Below, in pieces: positions 55,601 through 63,428 of a DNA stretch of 64,000 bases. Source of the stretch: Cryobacterium sp. PH29-G1 (GTDB taxonomy: Bacteria; Actinomycetota; Actinomycetes; Actinomycetales; Microbacteriaceae). The notes under the pieces were generated by a model. That model was not told the DNA's origin and did no database searches. It saw nothing but the letters and a program-made list of their open reading frames with translations. Made by a program: the position numbers and the translations under genes. The stretch spans positions 154,335 through 218,334 of the forward strand of contig NZ_JASISY010000006.1 in assembly GCF_030063365.1 (NCBI RefSeq), read 5' to 3'. Position 1 is the first letter of the stretch. Every line of letters begins with the position of its first letter.

Positions 55601-55745
55601 TCGCCGCGCCCCGCCGACGGCCAACGATCGTCAGGTCGTCGTCATCGAGAAAGAAGAACCGTTCAAGGTCTAGCTCCGATACCGACCCCACGAAACGGCC
55701 GTAAGCCCCCACCTGCGCATCACTCAGAAAATCAACCGGCACCAT
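52659..55745 (-). CDS. tnpA: Tn3-family transposase TnpA
   Basis: 1,028 residues, full length for the family. The N-terminal DNA-binding region (DUF4158 type) starts VPVDFLSDAQVGAYGRFVG. The catalytic acidic triad can be placed: Asp in GGGLVASVDGLRFVVPVRTL, Asp in TETASYSDIVFGLFRLLGYQ and Glu in TTQESRHRLARKIFYGQRGE. The block EDQLGTLGLVLNAVILWNTR is diagnostic. No frameshift is seen. The start lies just inside the right inverted repeat, so the gene reads away from that end. It should still make cointegrates. Confidence 0.96.
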   Translation of the reverse strand: MVPVDFLSDAQVGAYGRFVGSVSELDLERFFFLDDDDLTIVGRRRGAANRLGFAVQLGTVRYLGCFLDDPTDVPGNVVEFVSRQLGIAGPTVFEEYSVRAKTGYEHGWEIAEAYGYRRTSDPVVLGEFTGFLAARTATRTERPTIVFDQAVTWLRREKVLLPGVSLVTRLVAEARAEANERLFSLLSDRMNAGLAARLDALVDSVREERVSGLGELRRAPVRASGPEMVKALERVAAVTAVGASTLDLAGITPGRLDVLARHGLSADASTLRRMSERRRRATVFATVASLQVSSVDDVLDLFAVLMATKLIGPANRAVAKEQMRSLPALRRASVTLASAAKMLLEVAEPGEQIDAAAVWELLGTEGMRERLRAAVQVVDELSPFGEDDPTREQAQLVKRYATVRPFLSMFASALPLRSTEAGATLLQAVRGLGALVGRKRVERSEIVDDVVGGAWRRLIFPDPADDGPVDHRAYTLCVLEAVHRALRRRDLFALRSRRWGDPRVQLLDGDAWSNAKPDVLRALQLADPFSTHMKHLAGRLDDAYTSIATRLGEGPGDENSPLTVETGADGRSRVFLTKLKPIPEPESLSALRELVERMMPRVDLPEVLLEVHAWTGYLDDFTHINLTESRSGSRLNDLALSMAAVLVAEGCNLGFAPVVKHGHPSLNRRRLSHVAQNYLRVETLSAANGRLIDAQASIGTAQVWGGGLVASVDGLRFVVPVRTLDAGPNPRYFGHSQGVTWLNAINDQVAGIGAVVVTGTMRDSLHVLDVILNRDGGPAPEMIATETASYSDIVFGLFRLLGYQFSPRVADMPDQRLWRLTTPGAPVADYGIMGPVAKNKVSVNRMEPHWEDMLRVAGSLHNGAVAGYDLLRMLGRDGNPTPLGAAFAEYGRIAKTLHLLAMYDPDDETYRRQIHVQLTTQESRHRLARKIFYGQRGELRQRYREGQEDQLGTLGLVLNAVILWNTRYIDAALNALRDKGYPVDDADVARLSPLGDTHINVHGRYAFTSVQDKRLRPLRDPDSSSDDD

Positions 55746-55772
55746 CCAACCGTAATGACCCGGAGCTACGGC

Positions 55773-55809
55773 TTAGCGCCAACCACCGTTCCAATACTGG
55801 TCAGACCCC
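55773..55809. repeat. Tn3-family terminal inverted repeat, right
   Basis: 37 bases, exact complement of the left repeat. It is followed by GACTA (55810-55814), the second target-site copy. Confidence 0.95.
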
Positions 55810-56583
55810 GACTATGTGCGGGCGGTGCCGGTGGTCTACCCGAGCGGGCGTACGCATCCGCAGCTCGTGATCGACGAACCCGCCGCCGCGGTGTGGGCGG
55901 TGCAGATGAACACGATCGTGTTCCATCCCTGGCCGTCCCGGGCCGAACTTCCGGACAATCCCGATGAGCTGCGCATCGACCTGGATCCCCAGCCGGGAAC
56001 GGGCTTCGCCGACACCATTCCGGTGGCCGTGGAGCTGAAGAATCTGCTCGCCGACGCCGGTCTCACGGCGTTCGTGAAGACCTCCGGTAATCGCGGGCTG
56101 CACGTGTTCGCGCCCATCACGCCGACGCGCGAATTTCTCGACGTTCGCCACGCGGTCATTGCCGCGGCTCGCGAACTGGAACGACGGATGCCCACCCAGG
56201 TGACCACGAACTGGTGGAAGGAAGAGCGCGGCGAGCGCATTTTCATTGACTACAACCAAGCCAATCGCGACCGCACCATGGCTGGCGCTTACAGCCCTCG
56301 GCCGCTGCCGCACGCACCGGTGTCGTGTCCACTGGAGTGGAACGAACTGGCCGAGGCCGACCCGCGCTCATTCACGATCCTCACGGTGCCGGATCGGTTG
56401 GGCACGCAGGGTGACCCGTGGGCGACGATGCACGAGCAGCCCGGCTCGATTGACACACTCTATTCCTGGTGGGAACGCGACCTCGAAAACGGGCTCGGTG
56501 AACTGCCGTTCCCGCCGGACTTTCCCAAGATGCCGGGGGAACCGCCGCGCGTGCAGCCCAGCCGCGCCCGCCGCCCGGAGTAG
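55810..56583 (+). pseudogene. LigD-like polymerase-domain gene, 3' part, separated by Tn3-family element
   Basis: The frame continues DYVRAVPVVYPSGRTHPQLV from the left fragment. It holds the polymerase active-site residues: DELRIDLDPQPGTGF (two aspartates) and FVKTSGNRGLHVFAPI, then FIDYNQANRDRTMAGAYSPR. A GTG at 55816 could restart translation, giving 255 residues that keep the aspartates but lack about 85 residues of the N-terminus. It is a paralogue of the polymerase domain of the full LigD at 59749. The polymerase adds ribonucleotides at broken DNA ends in NHEJ. Confidence 0.92.
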
Positions 56584-56904
56584 TCAGCCGTGCTGTTGAG
56601 CCGTGAGCTCTTCGGCCAGTTCGGCGTCGGTGCGAGCATCGATGATGCCCCACATCATGTGGGTGGGGCCGCTGCTGTCGCTCGGCTCCACGCGAGGGCG
56701 ACTGGCCCAGCCGCGTGCGACGGCGTCGGCACCGAGGCGCTCGAGCGAGGCAGCCATGCGTGTTTTGCGAAACTTACCGGCCTGCACGCTGCCGTCGGGT
56801 GCCAGACGCCAGCTGCGCTTGTGGGCGATCACCCGACCGATTTCTTCGTCGGTGAGCCACCGCGAAAAGCTACGAGTGGGTGGGTCGACCGCGATCAGCT
56901 TCAT
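56584..56904 (-). CDS. Small conserved protein of unknown function
   Basis: 106 residues beginning MKLIAVDPPTRSFSRWLTDE and ending ARTDAELAEELTAQQHG. It is basic in the middle (IAHKRSWRLAPDG, AGKFRKTRMAASL) and has no membrane segment. No family recognised. TACAGT lies 6 bases before ATG 56904, a leaderless pattern. Its last base abuts the polymerase gene on the other strand. Confidence 0.72.
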   Translation of the reverse strand: MKLIAVDPPTRSFSRWLTDEEIGRVIAHKRSWRLAPDGSVQAGKFRKTRMAASLERLGADAVARGWASRPRVEPSDSSGPTHMMWGIIDARTDAELAEELTAQQHG

Positions 56905-57047
56905 GCCCACACTGTACCCGCCGCCAGCCCGCCACAAACGCGCTGTCAACTGGCCGTCGGCCTCGGAAACCTCGTCAGCGTGGCCGAACCGGGTAATAAT
57001 CAACACCAGCAACCAACATCTGATCCGACGTTTAAGGAGAACCAAAC

Positions 57048-57467
57048 ATGAGCAGCCATCTCAGCCCGTACCTTAGCTTTCGCGACAACGCCCGTGAAGC
57101 AATGGACTTCTACCAGAGCGTCTTAGGGGGTGAAGTCGCCTACACGACCTTCGGAGAGTTCAACGCGAGCGAAGAACCGGCCGAGAACGACAAGATCATG
57201 CACGCAGAGTTGACGACTCCGAGCGGATACTCGCTGATGGCCGCCGACACCCCCGGCAGTATGGAGCTGTCCACCGGCAGCAGTGTCTCGATGTCGCTGT
57301 TCGGCGACGATATGGCCGAACTGACCGGGTTCTGGGAAAAGTTGGTGGTGGGTGGAACGGTCACGATGCCCCTCGAATTGGCTCCGTGGGGTGACACCTT
57401 TGGTATGGTGACCGATAAGTTCGGGACCGAGTGGATGGTCAATATCAGCGGCACGCCCGCCTCGTGA
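57048..57467 (+). CDS. VOC family protein (PhnB-like)
   Basis: 139 residues of the glyoxalase/VOC fold, PhnB subgroup. It opens SSHLSPYLSFRDNAREAMDF, then YQSVLGGEVAYTTFGEF and later ELAPWGDTFGMVTDKFGTEW, the usual ending WxMN (here WMVN). Members act as metal-dependent enzymes or binding proteins; the ligand is unknown. A strong ribosome site (AAGGAG) precedes the ATG. The DUF1206 gene follows after 7 bases, so the two form an operon. Confidence 0.9.
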   Translation: MSSHLSPYLSFRDNAREAMDFYQSVLGGEVAYTTFGEFNASEEPAENDKIMHAELTTPSGYSLMAADTPGSMELSTGSSVSMSLFGDDMAELTGFWEKLVVGGTVTMPLELAPWGDTFGMVTDKFGTEWMVNISGTPAS

Positions 57468-57474
57468 GGCAAAG

Positions 57475-58278
57475 ATGAAAACATCGGCAACAGGCCTCGC
57501 TCGTGAGGCGAGCAACAGTACAGTTCTGCAACTGCTGGCTCGTCTGGGCTTCGCCGTCAACGGACTGCTGCATATCCTCATCGGAGTGATTGCGATCACC
57601 GTAGCGATCGGCGCAGGCGGCGGTTCCGCTGACCAGAGTGGAGCGCTGGGTCAACTCGCCTCGAGCCCTGGCGGGGTGTTTCTGCTCTGGACCGTTGTCG
57701 TGGGCCTGTTCGCCCTCGGACTGTGGCTGATTATCTCCGCTTTCATCATGCGGGGCGATCCCAAACGCAAGTGGTCGCGTCGGTTGACCAACCTCGCCAA
57801 GGCCATCGTCTATTTTGCTCTCGGCGCCACCGCGCTCACGTTTGCGCAGGGTGGAACAGCTGACTCCGCCAGCAGTACCCAGAGCGCCAGTGCGTCGGTC
57901 CTGGCATCGCCCGGCGGCGTCTTTTTGCTGTTTCTGGTCGGTGTAGGCGTGCTCGGTGTTGCCGGCTACTTCATTTACAAGGGGGCGGCGCAAAAGTTTA
58001 GGTCAGATCTCGCGGTGCCAAGCGGAACAGCCGGTCGCACCGTCATCGGGCTCGGCGTCGTCGGCTACATCGCCAAGGGAGTAGCCCTCGGCGTGGTGGC
58101 TATTCTCATCGGGGTTGCCGCGCTCACCCAGGATGCGAGTAAATCCACCGGGCTCGACGGCGCGCTGAAAGCGCTCGCCGCCCTGCCCCTCGGCATGTTC
58201 GCTCTAGTTCTGGTCGGTATCGGCCTGATCGCTTACGGCCTGTACTGTTTTGTGCGCGCTCGCCGCGCGCACCTGTAA
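57475..58278 (+). CDS. DUF1206 membrane protein
   Basis: 267 residues with six helices in three repeated pairs: LLARLGFAVNGLLHILIGVI, then RLTNLAKAIVYFALGATALT and TVIGLGVVGYIAKGVALGVV each start a repeat with a basic/aromatic lead. This is the DUF1206 pattern. Function unknown. It is in an operon with the VOC gene. Its last 75 bases overlap the end of the convergent PAP2 gene. Confidence 0.88.
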   Translation: MKTSATGLAREASNSTVLQLLARLGFAVNGLLHILIGVIAITVAIGAGGGSADQSGALGQLASSPGGVFLLWTVVVGLFALGLWLIISAFIMRGDPKRKWSRRLTNLAKAIVYFALGATALTFAQGGTADSASSTQSASASVLASPGGVFLLFLVGVGVLGVAGYFIYKGAAQKFRSDLAVPSGTAGRTVIGLGVVGYIAKGVALGVVAILIGVAALTQDASKSTGLDGALKALAALPLGMFALVLVGIGLIAYGLYCFVRARRAHL

Positions 58279-58998
58279 CGCACGGGACGAGTGGTGTGTA
58301 TCCCAGGCGATCACGCCGCCCAGCACGACGAATGAGATCGACACCGAGGCGATAGCATCCGTTGCCCAGTGATAGCCGAGGTAGAGGCGGCTGATCGCGG
58401 CGAGTCCAATGCAGATAGCGGCGATGCTGAATCCGATGACGGCGGCCCGTTGGCTGGATCGCCGCGACACGATGAGGTAGGTGAGCACCAGCACGAAATC
58501 GGCGGCGCCAAGAACATGCCCCGATGGAAAAGAGAAGGAGTGGTCGGCGCCGAACAGCATGAGTTCGACCGGCGGTCGACTGCGGGCGATGAGCGGGGCC
58601 AGAATCTGAGCCAGGATGACGCCGGTGATCATGGCCAGTGCAAGGAGGAGGGGCCGCCAGGCGTGCTTGCTGGTGATGCCCCAGATGACAGTGAGGGCCA
58701 GCACAATAATCGGCAATGCGATCGGTCCGAACACAATCGCCAGGCCGATCATGATCGTGGTCAGAATCGGCGACCGGCCGTCGACCAGCCAGAGGCGAAC
58801 CGGAGAATCGTAGACCGACGAGCGGTCCGGCTGCAGCACGTCGACGAGCACGATGGCGAAGAGCACGGTGCCGACGCTTACGAGGACGATCGCAATCAGG
58901 TTCAGACGTCGACGGTCGGTCGCGGTGAGGGGCCGCGGATCGTCCACGAGCTTGCGATACCGGGTGTGCCACCCCGGTGTAGGCCGGATATCGCTCAT
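58204..58998 (-). CDS. PAP2 superfamily phosphatase (first of two)
   Basis: 264 residues, six helices. The phosphatase motifs are present: LIARSRPPVEL, HSFSFPSGHVLGAADF and ISRLYLGYHWATD (SRxxxGxHxxxD). It likely dephosphorylates a lipid pyrophosphate such as undecaprenyl-PP or phosphatidate on the outer face. It overlaps the end of the DUF1206 gene by 75 bases, tail to tail. A second PAP2 gene lies 26 bases upstream on the same strand. Confidence 0.88.
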   Translation of the reverse strand: MSDIRPTPGWHTRYRKLVDDPRPLTATDRRRLNLIAIVLVSVGTVLFAIVLVDVLQPDRSSVYDSPVRLWLVDGRSPILTTIMIGLAIVFGPIALPIIVLALTVIWGITSKHAWRPLLLALAMITGVILAQILAPLIARSRPPVELMLFGADHSFSFPSGHVLGAADFVLVLTYLIVSRRSSQRAAVIGFSIAAICIGLAAISRLYLGYHWATDAIASVSISFVVLGGVIAWDTHHSSRALQVRAASAHKTVQAVSDQADTDQN

Positions 58999-59024
58999 CT
59001 ACGAATCCTTTCGGTCATGGTGGC

Positions 59025-59723
59025 TCAGTCGTGATGATGGCGTCGCTGTCGGCGTTCGCCGTCGAGTTTTGCTGCCAACGGCGCCCACAATACAACGGCA
59101 ATGCCCACGCCGAGAAGAACTGCGCCGATTGTGTCGGTCAACCAGTGCGCGCCCAGATACGTGCGACTCAGCATCATGGCCACGGTATAGGCGGCGCCGA
59201 GCACCCAAACCCAGGTTCGAGCAAGAAGCAGGGCAAAAATTGTGGCCATAACGGCCGCGTTGGCCACATGTCCGGATGGAAACGATCCGAAATCAACGCT
59301 GACCAGAATGTCCTGCGGGCGGGTGCGACCGAACAGGTGTTTGAGCGCCTGAACGGCGCCGCCGGTGAGCATGCTCGCTGCGAGGAAATAACCAACTGCC
59401 CAATACCGCCGGACCAGGAGCAGCGCACCGACGATGAGTGCCGGGATCAGGAATGAGGCGGTGAGCCCGACGCCGAGATAGTTGAGAACCAGCGCTGGCG
59501 CATCCAGAGTCGGTCCGCGAAACTGATCGATCCAGACCATCCACGCTCGATCAAGGGCGAGGGATGTGCCGCCCGGGGAGTCGGCGGTGCTGCGCAGCAT
59601 CACCAGGTAGCCAAGGCTGACGGTCAGAGCCAGCGCACCGAGACCACTGATCAGCGGCCATCGGCGCGCGACGCGTTTCGCGCGCGACGTGGCAGCGCGC
59701 TCCGGATGCTGATCGCTCACCAT
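59025..59723 (-). CDS. PAP2 superfamily phosphatase (second of two)
   Basis: 232 residues, six helices. Motifs: LKHLFGRTRPQDI, GSFPSGHVANAAV and LSRTYLGAHWLTD, a complete PAP2 active site. It is only distantly similar to the gene just downstream, so not a recent duplicate. The ATG at 59723 follows TAGCAT by 6 bases (leaderless). The two genes probably form one transcript. The C-terminus is basic (RRQRRHHHD). Confidence 0.88.
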   Translation of the reverse strand: MVSDQHPERAATSRAKRVARRWPLISGLGALALTVSLGYLVMLRSTADSPGGTSLALDRAWMVWIDQFRGPTLDAPALVLNYLGVGLTASFLIPALIVGALLLVRRYWAVGYFLAASMLTGGAVQALKHLFGRTRPQDILVSVDFGSFPSGHVANAAVMATIFALLLARTWVWVLGAAYTVAMMLSRTYLGAHWLTDTIGAVLLGVGIAVVLWAPLAAKLDGERRQRRHHHD

Positions 59724-59748
59724 GGGGCAATGCTAGATCCTGCCGGCC

Positions 59749-62373
59749 TTAGTCGACGGCAATGTCACCGGGTGCTTTGTCGGGACGCCAGCCGCGCCAG
59801 GACGGCTGACGTAGTCGACCGGTTGCGGTCCATTCGGCAAATTCCACTTCGGCGACGAGGGTGGCACGCACCCATACCGCGCTCTCGGCATCCGCTCGGG
59901 GAATGTCATTGAACGGTGTGGTCTTGCGCACCAGCCGGGTCAGCCGAGAACGGATGTCGGTGAGGTCGCGCTCTGCAAACCCCGTGCCCACTCGGCCGAT
60001 GTAGCGCAGCCCGGTCTCGGTTGGCACGCCGAGCAGCAGTGACCCGATCGTGCCCGACCGGTTGCCGCGGCCGGGGCGCCAGCCGCCCACGACAACTTCC
60101 TGGGTGCGAAAATGCCTGATCTTGACCCAGTCCCGGGATCGTCGTCCGACGCTGTAGCGGCCATCCAGCCGTTTGGCCATGACTCCCTCCAGACCAAGCT
60201 GGTAGCTGGTCTGAAATGCCTCGGCGAAGTCGCCGTCGAAGCGTGGCGGCACGTGCACTCGGCCGGTGGCAGTCACTGATGACGCTAATCGGTCTCGGCG
60301 CGCGCTGTAGGTCAGCCCGGTGAGCGAACGACCGTGCTGTTCGAGCAGATCGAACAGCATGTATTGCACCGGGGTTGTTTTCGCCGCCGATGCCACTTCG
60401 CGGGCCTCGGTGAGTTTCATGCGCGTCTGGAGCAACCCAAAATCCGGGCGTCCGCGCTTGTCCACGGCCACGATCTCACCGTCGAGCACCGCGGTGGCCA
60501 GCGCAGGATGCACCCGTGCATCCACCCGTGCATCCACCCGTGTATCCACCCGTGCATCCACCCGTGTATCCACCCGTGTATCCACCCGTACATCCACCCC
60601 GGCGTCCACTACGGCATCCATCACGGCATCCGTCTCAGTATCGACCCCGGCCGGCATCGATCGAAGAGCGGTGAGCAGGTCGGCGACGAGATCGGGATAC
60701 GACACGGTCACATCATGCCCGTTGCGGGTCACCAGGCGCACACTCTGCTCGGGCAGCGATACGTACGCGAGGGCTCGCATGCCGTCCCACTTCATTTCGA
60801 ACGCCCAGCCGTCGTCGTCGAGATCCGCTTCGGAACCGGGGGCGGCGAGCATGGGGGAATAGGGGTTCTTCGGCGGTGCCTCACCGATGTGCGCGGCGAT
60901 GCTTCGGGAAGTGGTGCGGGTCCCGCCCGAACCCGAGCTGTTCGTTTTCATGCGGTGGATCAGCCAGTTGTTCGCCGGCTTGGCACCGGAACGTCCGTCG
61001 CTCGTGCGAATCAGGGCAAATCGGGCGGTGCCGCCGAGACCGGCGCCCGGTTCGCCATGGAGGGTCACAATAATTTCGTCATCCCGCCATTTCTCCAAGT
61101 CGTAGTCGCCACGGTCCCAGATCGACACGTCGCCCGCACCGTATTCTCCTACCGGAATATTTCCCTCAAAGCTGCCGTACTCGAGCGGATGATCCTCCAC
61201 GTGCACGGCGAGTCGATTTTGGGCGGGGGAGACCGGTACGCCGCGGGGGAGTGCCCAAGATACGAGCACCCCGTCATGTTCGAGTCGAAAGTCCCAGTGC
61301 AGGCTGCGGGCATGGTGCTCCTGAATGACGAAACTTCGGCCAGCCGATTCAGAAGCGACGGTGCCGGACGGAACCGGCTCGGGCGTTTTGCGGGCATCTC
61401 GCTTGTCGCGATATACAGTGAGCCGGTCCGGTGTGACGAGCTCAGCTGTGCCGCTGCCAGACGTGCCGGCAGCGTGCTCAAATGAGCCCGTCGTCAGCAC
61501 GGCGAGGGGATCCTCCCGGCTTTTCAGACGAGCGAGCACCTGCTTGTAGTCGAGCTGCGCGAGATCGGCCGAGGCCAATTCCTTCCAGGTGCGCGGGGTC
61601 GCAACCATCGGGTGGCTGCGCCCCCGCAAGGAATACGGCGTGATGGTGGTCTTGGCGGCGTTGTTCTGACTCCAGTCGACGAACACTTTTCCCGGGCGCA
61701 CGCTTCGCTTCATCTCGCTCACCACCAGATCGCGGTGGTCGGCTTCCAGAGCACGCGCCAGTTCGTGTGCCACTCCCGAAACCTGATCGGAGGTATAGGA
61801 GAGATCGAGGGCAGCGTACAAGTGGATCCCCTTGCTGCCGCTGGTCACCGGCAGCGGTTGCAACCCCATATCCTGCAGGATCGAGCGCGCCAACCGGGCC
61901 ACCTCCGCGCACTCGAGCAGTCCCACTCCTTCGCCTGGATCGAGGTCGAGCACGAGTCGATCGGGATGGCGCGGGGTACCGGTGCGGCTGAACTGCCACT
62001 GCGGCACGTGAATCTCCAGGGCGCTCATCTGGGCGAGCCAGGTGAGGGTGGCGAGGTCGTTCACCAGCGGGTAGGAGTTCACATGGTCTTTGTGCTGGAT
62101 CTCGCGCCGTTTTACCCAGCTCGGCGTCGACGGTTCCAGATTCTTCTGAAAGAACATCGGGCCGGGGTTCTCGGCCGTTCCGACACCGTGCACCCAGCGT
62201 TTGCGGGTGGCCGGGCGATTCGCCGCGTGGGGGATGAGTACGTCGGCGATTGCCGCGTAGTACGCCAGTACGTCGGCCTTCGTTGTGCCGGTCTCCGGAT
62301 ACAGCACCTTGTCGAGATGGGTGAGCGTAATCCGGCGACCCTCCACGGAGACCACCTGGCTGCTGGCGTTCAT
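59749..62373 (-). CDS. ligD: ATP-dependent DNA ligase LigD (polymerase, phosphoesterase, ligase)
   Basis: 874 residues. Order: polymerase (about 10-290) with DRLVLDLDPGEG and PVTSGSKGIHLYA; phosphoesterase (about 345-500) with FVIQEHHARSLHWDFRLEHD; ligase (about 520-870) with the adenylation motif EMKWDGMRA (Lys near residue 527) and LDGEIVAVD, EGVMAKRLDGRY and DWVKIRHF. It repairs double-strand breaks with Ku, encoded divergently 71 bases away. The ligase domain contains a run of Val-Asp-Thr/Ala-Arg repeats (about residues 591-622) coded by a 12-bp tandem array, which is unusual. Confidence 0.95.
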   Translation of the reverse strand: MNASSQVVSVEGRRITLTHLDKVLYPETGTTKADVLAYYAAIADVLIPHAANRPATRKRWVHGVGTAENPGPMFFQKNLEPSTPSWVKRREIQHKDHVNSYPLVNDLATLTWLAQMSALEIHVPQWQFSRTGTPRHPDRLVLDLDPGEGVGLLECAEVARLARSILQDMGLQPLPVTSGSKGIHLYAALDLSYTSDQVSGVAHELARALEADHRDLVVSEMKRSVRPGKVFVDWSQNNAAKTTITPYSLRGRSHPMVATPRTWKELASADLAQLDYKQVLARLKSREDPLAVLTTGSFEHAAGTSGSGTAELVTPDRLTVYRDKRDARKTPEPVPSGTVASESAGRSFVIQEHHARSLHWDFRLEHDGVLVSWALPRGVPVSPAQNRLAVHVEDHPLEYGSFEGNIPVGEYGAGDVSIWDRGDYDLEKWRDDEIIVTLHGEPGAGLGGTARFALIRTSDGRSGAKPANNWLIHRMKTNSSGSGGTRTTSRSIAAHIGEAPPKNPYSPMLAAPGSEADLDDDGWAFEMKWDGMRALAYVSLPEQSVRLVTRNGHDVTVSYPDLVADLLTALRSMPAGVDTETDAVMDAVVDAGVDVRVDTRVDTRVDARVDTRVDARVDARVHPALATAVLDGEIVAVDKRGRPDFGLLQTRMKLTEAREVASAAKTTPVQYMLFDLLEQHGRSLTGLTYSARRDRLASSVTATGRVHVPPRFDGDFAEAFQTSYQLGLEGVMAKRLDGRYSVGRRSRDWVKIRHFRTQEVVVGGWRPGRGNRSGTIGSLLLGVPTETGLRYIGRVGTGFAERDLTDIRSRLTRLVRKTTPFNDIPRADAESAVWVRATLVAEVEFAEWTATGRLRQPSWRGWRPDKAPGDIAVD
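60509..60600. repeat. 12-bp tandem array inside ligD
   Basis: About seven to eight copies of a CATCCACCCGTG-type unit with G/A and C/T variants. On the minus strand it codes for VDTRVDARVD-type repeats between ligase motifs I and III. The units keep the frame. Confidence 0.9.
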
Positions 62374-62444
62374 GGCTCAACTCTGGCGCGAAAATCACCG
62401 GTCTGCTAGGAGACGAATGTGCCGTTCGGGTGTGTACTGGTTGC

Positions 62445-63272
62445 ATGAGAAGCATCTGGACCGGTGCGATCACCTTCGGGCTCGTTAACGTGCCCGTGAA
62501 GGTGTACAGCGCCACCGAAGACCACGACGTCTCCCTGCATCAGGTGCACGATGCCGACGGGGGACGCATCCGCTATCAACGCCGGTGCGAGATTTGCGCC
62601 AAGGTCGTTCCCTACGACCACATCAACAAAGCCTTCGACGATGGCGATCAGACCGTGGTGCTCACCGCAGAGGACTTCGCGGCGCTGCCAGCCGAGCACA
62701 GCAAGGAAATCGACGTGGTCGAGTTCGTGCCGAGCGACCAGATCGACCCGATCATGCTCGACAAGAGCTATTTTCTCGAACCCGATGGCAAATCGTCGAA
62801 GGCATACGTGCTGTTGCGGCGCACGCTTGAGGCCACCGATCGCACGGCTATCGTGCATTTCGCGCTGCGTCAGAAAACTCGACTTGGTGCGCTGCGTGTG
62901 CACGGCGACGTGCTCATGCTGCAATCCCTGCTCTGGGACGACGAGGTTCGCGAGGCAAAATTTTCATCCCTCGATGAGCGGGTGAACATCAGCGCTAAAG
63001 AACTCGACATGTCAGCCGCATTGGTCGAGTCGTTCGCAGCCGATTTCGCACCGGATGCCTTCAGCGACGATTACCAGGACGAGTTGCGAGCGCTCATCGA
63101 GTCCAAGCTGACCAGTGGCGACGCGGTGTCGACCGAAGCGACGTTCGGCCAGGCCGAGGATGAGGGCGAGGGCGGCGAGGTTCTCGACCTCATGGAGGCG
63201 CTGCGCCGCAGCGTCGAGGCCAGTCGCGATCGGGCCAAACCCAAAGCAAAGAAGTCGCGTTCGGCTTCCTGA
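62445..63272 (+). CDS. ku: Ku protein (NHEJ)
   Basis: 275 residues, typical bacterial Ku. It starts MRSIWTGAITFGLVNVPVKV, with RRCEICAKVVPYDHINKAF and AYVLLRRTLEATDRTAIVHF in the ring-forming core. The C-terminal tail is Lys/Arg-rich (DRAKPKAKKSRSAS). Ku binds DNA ends as a homodimer and recruits LigD. The start is ATG 62445, the family start; an earlier in-frame ATG (62430) is less likely. Divergent from ligD, so a shared control region of about 70 bases serves both. Confidence 0.95.
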   Translation: MRSIWTGAITFGLVNVPVKVYSATEDHDVSLHQVHDADGGRIRYQRRCEICAKVVPYDHINKAFDDGDQTVVLTAEDFAALPAEHSKEIDVVEFVPSDQIDPIMLDKSYFLEPDGKSSKAYVLLRRTLEATDRTAIVHFALRQKTRLGALRVHGDVLMLQSLLWDDEVREAKFSSLDERVNISAKELDMSAALVESFAADFAPDAFSDDYQDELRALIESKLTSGDAVSTEATFGQAEDEGEGGEVLDLMEALRRSVEASRDRAKPKAKKSRSAS

Positions 63273-63277
63273 GGCGT

Positions 63278-63330
63278 GCGCCCGGCTAGGACTCTTCGAT
63301 CTAAAGCGCCCGGCTGGGACCGTTCGATCT
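63278..63330. repeat. 25-bp direct repeat after ku
   Basis: GCGCCCGGCTAGGACTCTTC followed by GATCT (63278-63302) and a copy differing at three positions (63306-63330), 3 bases apart. Confidence 0.75.
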
Positions 63331-63360
63331 GCGGCGGTTCGATTCAGGATCGTCCGATCG

Positions 63361-63393
63361 GCCGTGCCGTGCCGTGCCGTGCCGTGCCGTGCC
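63361..63393. repeat. 5-bp tandem repeat, more than six copies
   Basis: GCCGT is repeated six times and continues as GCC, in the gap between ku and the HNH gene. It is not in a gene. A likely slippage site. Confidence 0.92.
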
Positions 63394-63428
63394 GTGCCAA
63401 CTGCTGTGATATGTCGCGGGGGGCTGGG

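Larger units (their letters stand above)
50400..55809. mobile_element. Complete Tn3-family transposon inserted in a LigD-polymerase gene
   Basis: 5,410 bp bounded by perfect 37-bp inverted repeats beginning GGGGTCTGACCAGTA and flanked by GACTA. It carries (left to right) a broken resolvase on the minus strand, a lipoprotein passenger on the plus strand, about 750 bases with a gene remnant, and a full-length Tn3 transposase on the minus strand. The repeats start GGGG as usual for the family. No second copy or res site could be assigned by eye. Confidence 0.95.

Noticed and set aside
60509..60600. Tandem array in ligD considered as a CRISPR or iteron origin
   Set aside because: Units are 12 bp without spacers, in frame and within a coding domain.
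63361..63393. GCCGT array considered as a regulatory iteron
   Set aside because: A simple 5-bp slippage repeat with no neighbouring promoter or replication gene.
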